This document shows, in pieces, positions 15,223 to 21,560 of a stretch of DNA of 27,584 nucleotides. Each line of letters starts with the position of its first letter. Position 1 is the stretch's first letter. Below the pieces are notes generated by a model. It was not told where the DNA came from and ran no database searches. It saw nothing but the letters and a program-made list of their open reading frames with translations. The DNA comes from a virus: IMG/VR virus record IMGVR_UViG_3300007777_000003, positions 1 through 27,584 of that record; one strand, written 5' to 3'. The translations under genes were made by a program, and so were the position numbers.

Positions 15223-17675
15223 CGTGTGTTACCTGATGTGAATGTTGCCCAGCCTAGTACATGCATATCATTAGTCCCCGTACTCTCTAGTCTTAACTGC
15301 ATAGCCCTACCGCTCCCTCTAACATTATGTTTCGATACTATCACAGACTGCCCATAGTTAAGTGGGTAAGTCCCTACTGCAGAAGGTATAGTAAGTGGGC
15401 GTACAAACTTGTATGCCTCCTCCTGTTTAGTAAACAATCCACTACTTACATCATCAGCCCAATCAAACTTATACTGCAGCATACACGAAGAGGGCTGGTC
15501 GATTACACCATCAGTCACTGTCTCCTCAGTCCTCTTGAAGAACAGATGAATATCATCTATGCTCTTATTCCTCATAGCATCGCCCATGAGTTCATGAGTA
15601 GTCTCCATATACGATAAGTATTCCACGCCGATACCGTCAGATGTCTCCCAATCAAGGAGACTATTCTTATAGAGTACTGAGAAGCGTACCTGCATACTTG
15701 TAGCAGTAACCTGATTAAAGGTAAGGAACCTTACCATGCTCTCATAGTCAGGTGCTACACTTGAGGAGTTAAGGGACTGTACTACTCCAGCAATATATGG
15801 GTTCGCTACACTGTCCCCTGAGATTGTGCCTGTGTACCATGCCTCCAATACCAAGTCCAACGTCAATGTCTTGTTGCAGTAGTCTGGATTGTTACCATCT
15901 AAGACCTCACTGTATGCCCACTTGACCTCCCTCTCTAGTGGGTCGTAGACTCCCTTAACATAGGGCAGACTCCCATTACTTACACTGTTAATACGTGACT
16001 GTATGCTTGCCTGTGTTATGTTACTTGCTGCCATAAGGAGTGTGTTGTTATCTAACTGCACTAGGTAGATACCTGAACGTGACCAGTACATGATAGAGCC
16101 TTCAACTTCAACGATACTATCTGGAGAGGTACACCCTACATTAGTTACCTTGTTTACACTAAACCCTGTAGCACTGAAACCTGTATCTGCTGTTCCTTGG
16201 ATATGCCACACGCCGTTGTGCGCGAAGACAATCAAACCTAAAGAGGAGACTACCATCTTAGTGATAATCCCTGCCTCTGGTATAGTAATGGTGCCTCCAT
16301 CAGATGCTACTAGGTCCATCACCACCTCTGATGTTGGGTCTGCGTCCATGTAACAATGGTGAGCATCCTGTATAGGGTCCTCAATTAGTCGGGAGTAGAG
16401 TATAGTCCCACTATATTGGTTATCCTTAATTCCACTGTACCATACCCTACCACTATAGAAGACTGTAGTAGAGGGGCGAGCTGTAGTAGAGAAGTTAGTA
16501 GCGCCTGTTACATAGGAACTACGTGCCATGTTAAATGCGTTATACAGGTAGTGTCCCCGTGCTCCCTTCATACTACCGAACCAAATCTTATCCAATGTTT
16601 CTGGTGTGAAGACACCTACACTATTCTTACCATACCACCACACATCACTGTTGGATGGGGCATTGCCACCAATCACTAGCACTGACCAAACACCGCCTGT
16701 ATATGTACCTGTAGCTGTACTTGTATCTACTGATATTGTTACTGTAGTAGCAGCCAAACCACCTAGAACAATACCAGTAATAACATGGTTACCGTTAATG
16801 TTAGGGGAGCCTGCTGGTATAGAGATACCCGACAATGTTATCGAGGCACCTACGGTAAGTGCAGCATTGTTGATAGTGACAAAGGAGGTAGTAGCACCTG
16901 CTGTGATACTCGTTATACCTGTAGTTACTGGTGCGTTACCTGTCATATATGTTGACACATGGGTAGCTGTCCAGCCTTGGTTGAGTAGGTTGTACGCATG
17001 GTTAGGATTGCTTGCTACTAACGCAGCCCATGTGGAAGCAGGTGGACGCGCATCTACTGCCAGTCCGTCATCTACACCCATGAAGTCACGTATCTGTAGG
17101 TTGCCTGCTGTAGTACCTACGTAGTGCGTACTGTAGTTACCTGTCGCTGCATGATACTCAATGATGAATGGGTTAATGTTAGGGGCTACTACGAATGCAG
17201 TCCCTTTACCAAAGCTGATACTTACCTTATCTAGTCCTGTGTCTGCTGCTGCAACTGCTACGTTAACCATATCAATAGACGTATCCGCTGCCCCGCCACC
17301 GATAGCTGTGTTATCAAAGGTGATACCTACACCACCTGTACCTAGTACAGCGACATCCAGTCCTCTAATATGTAGTGTGTTCCCTATCTGTACGATAGTC
17401 TTATTATTTGTACCATCTCCACCAATACTCCTCCACTCATGAATGGAAGCTGTATGTGTTGCAAAGTAACCTGCTGTATGTGCGAATGTAATTGAGGCAG
17501 CAGCTCCACCATTCTCATAGTCAATACCCCTGCGCCGCTTACGTGTACCATCACGGCGAAGGTCCATGTTGTCCTCATCGCTGCTGCTGTTTTCAGGGGA
17601 CGTTAAAGGACTAGCCTCAGTGACTAGTCCCTTAACGTATGTAAAGTAGTTCTTCTGTGCTTGAGAACGTGCCAT
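15219..17675 (-). CDS. tail tubular protein B / tail stabilisation protein (T7 gp12-like, 818 aa)
   Basis: The N terminus (R-S-Q-A-Q-K-N-Y-F-T-Y-V-K-G-L-V-T-E-A-S) and P-E-N-S...D-E-D-N-M-D-L-R-R-D-G-T-R-K-R-R are hallmarks of podoviral tubular B / nozzle proteins (T7 gp12, 794 aa). A beta-rich segment of about 90 residues (248-338), full of Thr, Gly, Ile and Val with V-G-A-S-I-T-L-S-G-I and T-G-T-Y-T-G-G-V-W, interrupts the usual N-L-L-N-Q-G-W ... P-S-N-S-D-V-W-W block and looks like an inserted surface domain. AAAGGGG precedes the ATG. A 50-nt leader rich in TAAGTAA motifs separates it from the 72-aa gene. Confidence 0.85.
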   Translation of the reverse strand: MARSQAQKNYFTYVKGLVTEASPLTSPENSSSDEDNMDLRRDGTRKRRRGIDYENGGAAASITFAHTAGYFATHTASIHEWRSIGGDGTNNKTIVQIGNTLHIRGLDVAVLGTGGVGITFDNTAIGGGAADTSIDMVNVAVAAADTGLDKVSISFGKGTAFVVAPNINPFIIEYHAATGNYSTHYVGTTAGNLQIRDFMGVDDGLAVDARPPASTWAALVASNPNHAYNLLNQGWTATHVSTYMTGNAPVTTGITSITAGATTSFVTINNAALTVGASITLSGISIPAGSPNINGNHVITGIVLGGLAATTVTISVDTSTATGTYTGGVWSVLVIGGNAPSNSDVWWYGKNSVGVFTPETLDKIWFGSMKGARGHYLYNAFNMARSSYVTGATNFSTTARPSTTVFYSGRVWYSGIKDNQYSGTILYSRLIEDPIQDAHHCYMDADPTSEVVMDLVASDGGTITIPEAGIITKMVVSSLGLIVFAHNGVWHIQGTADTGFSATGFSVNKVTNVGCTSPDSIVEVEGSIMYWSRSGIYLVQLDNNTLLMAASNITQASIQSRINSVSNGSLPYVKGVYDPLEREVKWAYSEVLDGNNPDYCNKTLTLDLVLEAWYTGTISGDSVANPYIAGVVQSLNSSSVAPDYESMVRFLTFNQVTATSMQVRFSVLYKNSLLDWETSDGIGVEYLSYMETTHELMGDAMRNKSIDDIHLFFKRTEETVTDGVIDQPSSCMLQYKFDWADDVSSGLFTKQEEAYKFVRPLTIPSAVGTYPLNYGQSVIVSKHNVRGSGRAMQLRLESTGTNDMHVLGWATFTSGNTR

Positions 17676-17725
17676 CTATACTCTACCCCTTTGTTACTTA
17701 CTTATTACTTACTCTTATACTCTTA

Positions 17726-17944
17726 TTACTTTTTACTGTTCTTACTCTCGAAGTAATCATCTATTGCTTTCTGTGCCAGACCTGAGGAGGTGTAGTAACT
17801 ATCCTTCAAACAGTCTGGAAGCTCGCCGCCGCCTACGAATCGTGTAGAGAAGAGTGCCGTCTGGGGCTGCCGATAAATCTCTACATCTCGCTTAGTGCCA
17901 AGTTCCTGTCGTGCCTTACCTTTAAGTTTGCCTGCTTCTGCCAT
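17726..17944 (-). CDS. small hypothetical protein between tubular proteins, 72 aa
   Basis: Basic N terminus (M-A-E-A-G-K-L-K-G-K-A-R) and a C terminus rich in Lys/Ser/Asp/Tyr. It sits between tail tubular A and B genes. AAGGGG just before the ATG is a good SD. A seven-fold TAA repeat separates it from the tubular A gene. The position suggests a virion or tail-assembly role; no family recognised. Confidence 0.65.
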   Translation of the reverse strand: MAEAGKLKGKARQELGTKRDVEIYRQPQTALFSTRFVGGGELPDCLKDSYYTSSGLAQKAIDDYFESKNSKK

Positions 17945-17956
17945 GCCATGTTCCCC

Positions 17957-17977
17957 TTATTATTATTATTATTATTA
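17957..17977 (-). repeat. seven tandem in-frame TAA stop codons
   Basis: On the minus strand the tubular A reading frame ends in seven consecutive TAA triplets, the first being the stop (17975-17977). The run ends directly before the AAGGGG ribosome binding site of the 72-aa gene. It is a trinucleotide microsatellite that could shrink or grow by slippage and so set the spacing between the two genes. Confidence 0.9.
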
Positions 17978-18931
17978 CTTACGCCCATAACCATAGACTA
18001 ACTTATCACCATCCTGTCTATTCTTATGGTCCTTCTTCTGCATGATTACCCGCTGCCTCTTAGCATCCCTCTCTTCCTGTGAGTCAACTACCTGCTTAAT
18101 CTTATTGAAGCACTGTGCCTTAGCCTGAGACAAGAGTAGTGGGAAGTGCTGTGCTGGGAGGTCAGGGACAAAGCTGTCACCTGCACTGATACCTACAACT
18201 ACGAAGGAGGCACCACCATCAACTACCGTAGCACCAATGATTGTACTGTACACTGGCATGATAGCTGCTGTAGTACCTGTGACGCTGCACCTGTAGTAGT
18301 AGGTGACACCTGTGGTTGCATCCAGTACTGCGATGACATCTCCAATGGTGTAGTCCGTAGATACTAGGTGCCCTGTGAATGGCGCACCCCATACAGGTTC
18401 TCTGAAGCCAAAGCACTGTGTCTTGGACTGCTGCATGGTGACATCCAAGTTACTATCATAGCTATCAAATACGATAGTAGTGTCATCAAAGGAAGTGTAG
18501 ATAGCTGGTGCTACGTCTGTACGGATGTTCAGTGTGACACCTGTAGTATCCGTTACTACTAGTACATTACTTGCTGTGCTTGCCCTAGAGTTAATCCTCT
18601 CTAGGAAGGTGAGTGGGTCTGTATAGGTAACAGTCCTATACTGGTCAGGGTCAGTGACAACTACCTTAGCGTTGTACTTCAACCACTCCACTCTGCGTAT
18701 GTTAGTTGGGATGGTCATGTGTGACGGACGTGCTACATCACCTAGACCTGTTAACTGGAATGTACTACCAAGGTGGGGCCAATTCTTCTCCTCCATCATC
18801 TTAGTGTACGTACTTTTAATAATGGTAGCTACACGTTCACTCTCTGCGGTAGCACCAATAGAGGCTACATTATCAGATGACATATCAGATAGAATATCCT
18901 GAGTCATTTCTAACCACGTCATCTTAGCCAT
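17975..18931 (-). CDS. tail tubular protein A / adaptor (T7 gp11-like, 318 aa) with inserted domain
   Basis: The N terminus (M-T-W-L-E-M-T-Q-D-I-L-S-D-M) and the C-terminal block (F-V-P-D-L-P-A-Q-H-F-P-L-L-L-S-Q-A-K) match the gp11/P22 gp4-type adaptor that seats on the portal. The family is about 200 aa; this one has extra length. Residues about 181-248 form a self-contained beta module: G-D-V-I-x-V, Y-Y-Y-R-C-S-V-T-G-T, P-V-Y-S-T, I-G-A-T-V-V-D-G. This pattern is found in many phage tail and fibre proteins as a mobile domain. AAAGGAG lies just before the ATG. It is the first gene after the capsid-end hairpin. Confidence 0.8.
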   Translation of the reverse strand: MAKMTWLEMTQDILSDMSSDNVASIGATAESERVATIIKSTYTKMMEEKNWPHLGSTFQLTGLGDVARPSHMTIPTNIRRVEWLKYNAKVVVTDPDQYRTVTYTDPLTFLERINSRASTASNVLVVTDTTGVTLNIRTDVAPAIYTSFDDTTIVFDSYDSNLDVTMQQSKTQCFGFREPVWGAPFTGHLVSTDYTIGDVIAVLDATTGVTYYYRCSVTGTTAAIMPVYSTIIGATVVDGGASFVVVGISAGDSFVPDLPAQHFPLLLSQAKAQCFNKIKQVVDSQEERDAKRQRVIMQKKDHKNRQDGDKLVYGYGRK

Positions 18932-18974
18932 TACTTACTCCTTTACTCTCTTAATCATAACCATTAGAGGGAAA

Positions 18975-19002
18975 GGGGCAGAGTTCCTAAGAACCCTACC
19001 CC
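18975..19002 (-). terminator. candidate attenuator/terminator hairpin after the capsid genes
   Basis: The minus-strand RNA can form a 12-bp stem, GGGGTAGGGTTC pairing with GAACTCTGCCCC, with a TTAG loop: ten Watson-Crick pairs and two G-U pairs. On the plus strand the same two positions would be C-A mismatches, so the stem is tuned to the late transcript. It is followed by TTTCCCTCT, a weak T-tract. It lies between the capsid-associated gene and tubular A, as T-phi does after T7 gene 10. It may lower expression past the capsid genes or be a processing site. Confidence 0.5.
18983..18994. repeat. dispersed dyad copy 7 (GTTCCTAAGAAC), intergenic
   Basis: The only copy outside coding sequence; it forms the top of the 18975-19002 hairpin. 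Context CAGAGTTCCTAAGAACCCTA. Spaced 6345 bp from copy 6. Confidence 0.8.
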
Positions 19003-19017
19003 TACCTTCTTACTTAA

Positions 19018-19497
19018 TTAAACGCGAGGCTTAATGAAGTTGACTACTACTTTCGCAGTACCAGCAGTGAAGACACCTACAGCCGTGGTATTCAGAGCGA
19101 TGTCTGAATTGACTGATGGTACGTCCGCACCGATTGCAGCACCCGCTCCCTGATGTGCAGAGCCAGCCGTCAGTGATGCGGTCAGTACAGGGGCCAAGCC
19201 CGTTGAAGGGACCGTGGGACCTGCACTATCTTCAAAGTCCAGTGCCAGAGAGGTGCCACCCACCCAAGCAGTACCGACAACCATGTGAATATCCTTAATC
19301 ACTGAGCCAGCAGGAATCAGGGAATTAGCTGCCTGATTTACCTGATAGCCTACGGTTGCGGTAGACGTGTAATCAAAGTCAACAATAAGCTGACCACCGT
19401 AGCCGTCCATCTCCACTGCACCAGCTACGCTGTTCTCCACGAGCCGTGTACCGAAGTTCTGAATCAGACCATCATCGTTAGTATATAGAGTACCCAT
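19018..19497 (-). CDS. probable capsid-associated structural protein (159 aa)
   Basis: It follows the major capsid gene directly, 15 nt downstream with GGGGG as SD. The protein is beta-rich, with many Ala, Gly, Thr, Val and Ser and no Cys, and reads like a soluble virion component (G-Y-Q-V-N-Q-A-A-N-S-L-I-P-A-G-S-V-I-K-D). Position and make-up suggest a head decoration or minor head protein; I recognise no motif. The candidate hairpin lies just after its stop, so it would be made with the capsid protein at high level. Confidence 0.6.
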   Translation of the reverse strand: MGTLYTNDDGLIQNFGTRLVENSVAGAVEMDGYGGQLIVDFDYTSTATVGYQVNQAANSLIPAGSVIKDIHMVVGTAWVGGTSLALDFEDSAGPTVPSTGLAPVLTASLTAGSAHQGAGAAIGADVPSVNSDIALNTTAVGVFTAGTAKVVVNFIKPRV

Positions 19498-19512
19498 TAC
19501 TTAATAACCCCC

Positions 19513-20448
19513 TTAAACCGCATTGCCGGATTCGACAACAACCAGATTCTCAGGACGATACAACTTAACACCGTAACGAGCAGTAGTGACATACTCTTCA
19601 CGCTGGAAGTCTTTATTGAACTCAGAATCTACTTTAGGCATCTGTCGCCATGCACCTACGAACGGCAGAATATCAGAAGCTGCAGAGAAGAACATGTTCT
19701 GTTTAACTGCAGCAGTAGTACCATCAGCAAGGTAGTTAGAAGTATATACGTCGAAGCCATATACATTCTTAACAAAGCGCATACCAGTAGCGATGCCACT
19801 AGATACAATGCCTTCCCATGCAGGGTTGTTACTTACGTTGGTGATGTTGGTCAGTGTATCCAATGTGTATGCAACAGACGGGTCAACAATAGCGACACGA
19901 CTTTCGTTGGATACGTTAGCCTTGGTCAGTGCCAAGGATGCGGTAGCGAAGTCAGCTACTGCCATTGCATTACCACCAACAAGTGCAGCACCTGTCGCTG
20001 TGAAGCGATGGTTACGGCCATTGATAGCCACGCCCGGGGTGCCTACTACACCAAGAGAAGATGCAAGGGCCATGATTGATGTTTCCAAGGACTCCTGAAT
20101 TGCACGGTTCTGCTTAGGTACGAAGGAAGCTACCAGACGGTCCATATAGAAACCATCCTGCATGTTCTGCTCAGTGATGTACGTAGCACTAGACTTGTAC
20201 TGGTCAATGGCGAACTGGAAGTTACCAGTATCCATTGCATCGTACACGACAGGGTCGTTCTCACTATAGTCACGGACAGTTGACTGACCGATGGATGGGA
20301 TGTTCAGTACGTTACCTTCAGGGAACTCTGACAACCAATCTACATATTTTGTACCCTGCAGCTCATCCAACAGAATGTCTTTGAGGTTCTGTGACCAGAC
20401 ACTTGAGCGGATAAGGTGGGCACTGTTTCCAGTTGAAAAACCAGCCAT
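19513..20448 (-). CDS. major capsid protein
   Basis: The 311-aa product starts M-A-G-F-S-T-G-N-S-A-H-L-I-R-S-S-V-W-S and contains a mid-region L-D-T-L-T-N-I-T-N-V-S-N-N-P-A-W-E-G and a late F-K-N/V-Y-G-F-D-V-Y-T-S-N-Y-L-type strand (V-K-N-V-Y-G-F-D-V-Y), as in HK97-fold capsid proteins of T7-like and SIO1-like phages. It is directly downstream of the scaffold. AAGGAG lies upstream of the ATG. Codons look more uniform and C-ending than in neighbouring genes, in line with high expression. No N-terminal maturation cleavage site is evident. Confidence 0.85.
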   Translation of the reverse strand: MAGFSTGNSAHLIRSSVWSQNLKDILLDELQGTKYVDWLSEFPEGNVLNIPSIGQSTVRDYSENDPVVYDAMDTGNFQFAIDQYKSSATYITEQNMQDGFYMDRLVASFVPKQNRAIQESLETSIMALASSLGVVGTPGVAINGRNHRFTATGAALVGGNAMAVADFATASLALTKANVSNESRVAIVDPSVAYTLDTLTNITNVSNNPAWEGIVSSGIATGMRFVKNVYGFDVYTSNYLADGTTAAVKQNMFFSAASDILPFVGAWRQMPKVDSEFNKDFQREEYVTTARYGVKLYRPENLVVVESGNAV

Positions 20449-20494
20449 AATATATTACTCCTTATTTGTGTTCATGCAGTAGATACTCAACTTC

Positions 20495-21238
20495 TTAACC
20501 AAAGTAAAGGTCAGGATTTTCTAGCGCAGCTTTCATCTGTGCCTTCTGAACTTCTGGGCTTAGGAACTTACGTGCGTCAGCCCTTCTGATTTCATCATAC
20601 TTAGCCTTACCTGTCAGTGTCGAGGTCTGAGCTAAAGTATTAACATCTCCCTGTGAGGAGCGAGTACCTGTATCTACTGTGCTGTTCTGCTTGAAGAGTG
20701 CTTGATAGGCTACTGGTGAACGTAGGGCAAGGCCCTTCAAATCATCAATAGACATACCGAGTTCAGCAGCTTTAGAGGTAGCGACTTCCTGAGCCTTATC
20801 TCCAAAGGTATCAAACATAAACTTATTAGCTGCCGCTACGTTTGACTCCGCCTTACTTGCATCTCTCTCTTCCTGTAACACGCTCTTAACAATCTCAGCC
20901 ATATCTTGAGGAGTGGTGTTCTCGACTTGAGTACCCTGAGGTGCGTTCATTTGTGCGTCTGGTGCTTGGTTGCTACTTGAGTTCATTGCTGCGAGTACAT
21001 CTTCAAGTTTCTTGCTTTCCGCAAGCTTAGCTCGCATCTCGGCATTCTCTTGTTCGATACGGGCAATATGTGTATCCTTATGTGGAATGCTTGATAGTGC
21101 TGCATTCTGGTCGGCATACTGCCTGCCCTCACCTATGAACTCGAATGTTGGCTGGTCACCTTCATTACTAGTAGTGGCTTCACTGTTACCTGTGTCGCCT
21201 GTTGGTGTTGCTGTTGTTGCTGTAAATACATCGGTCAA
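20495..21238 (-). CDS. capsid scaffold protein, TTG start
   Basis: The 247-aa product is acidic and Gln/Ala/Ser-rich with a predicted helical stretch (I-A-R-I-E-Q-E-N-A-E-M-R-A-K-L, about 57-71) and a Lys/Arg-rich C terminus, typical of scaffold proteins that direct procapsid assembly and leave. It lies between portal and capsid genes, as in T7 gene 9. The start is TTG at 21238: AGGAG lies nine bases upstream, no in-frame ATG or GTG exists near, and the nearby ATG is out of frame. A sigma-70-type promoter sits just upstream, so this starts a strongly expressed head unit. Confidence 0.8.
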   Translation of the reverse strand: MTDVFTATTATPTGDTGNSEATTSNEGDQPTFEFIGEGRQYADQNAALSSIPHKDTHIARIEQENAEMRAKLAESKKLEDVLAAMNSSSNQAPDAQMNAPQGTQVENTTPQDMAEIVKSVLQEERDASKAESNVAAANKFMFDTFGDKAQEVATSKAAELGMSIDDLKGLALRSPVAYQALFKQNSTVDTGTRSSQGDVNTLAQTSTLTGKAKYDEIRRADARKFLSPEVQKAQMKAALENPDLYFG

Positions 21239-21261
21239 AGTATTTATCTCCTATTTATAAC

Positions 21262-21297
21262 TCTGTTCATTCTATCATAATACATATTATATGTCAA
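21262..21297 (-). promoter_or_regulatory. sigma-70-type promoter for scaffold/capsid genes
   Basis: On the minus strand TTGACA (21297-21292), a 17-bp spacer, and TAGAAT (21274-21269): a perfect -35 and 5 of 6 in the -10. Start is expected near 21262. It lies in the 55-bp gap, one of the longest spaces in the late operon, upstream of the scaffold, whose SD is at about 21250-21246. Confidence 0.75.
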
Positions 21298-21560
21298 GGT
21301 AGTAACTCAAGTACCTCTCTCAGTGCCTTAGCGTAACCTAGTTCCTTAGCCTGATGCACATCCCAATTAGGTACATTGAAGTCTATATCCCGTGGTACTA
21401 ACTTAGCATTCAACCTACTCAGTACCTCATCCCGAATAGCATCAGTGATGTGGTGTACTGCATGGTAGCCATTACGGTAACTCTCCTTGTCCGCCGCCCG
21501 TTGCGTTAAGCAACTAGGGATAGACTTATCTTCAGTGTTTACTACTAGTACTGTTTTCAT
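21294..21560 (-). CDS. hypothetical protein, 88 aa
   Basis: ATG overlaps the portal stop by 4 nt. The product M-K-T-V-L-V-V-N-T-E-D-K-S-I-P starts like a beta strand and is then helical (Y-R-N-G-Y-H-A-V-H-H-I-T-D-A-I-R). It ends inside the -35 element of the scaffold promoter. Its position recalls small portal-adjacent genes of podoviruses, but I do not recognise the family. Confidence 0.65.
   Translation of the reverse strand: MKTVLVVNTEDKSIPSCLTQRAADKESYRNGYHAVHHITDAIRDEVLSRLNAKLVPRDIDFNVPNWDVHQAKELGYAKALREVLELLP

Noticed and set aside
21252-21259. TATAAATA on the minus strand, like a T4 late promoter
   Set aside because: A start about 12 nt further on would leave no room for the AGGAG ribosome binding site at 21246-21250; the T4 late factors are not visible and the site lies within the leader of a better promoter.
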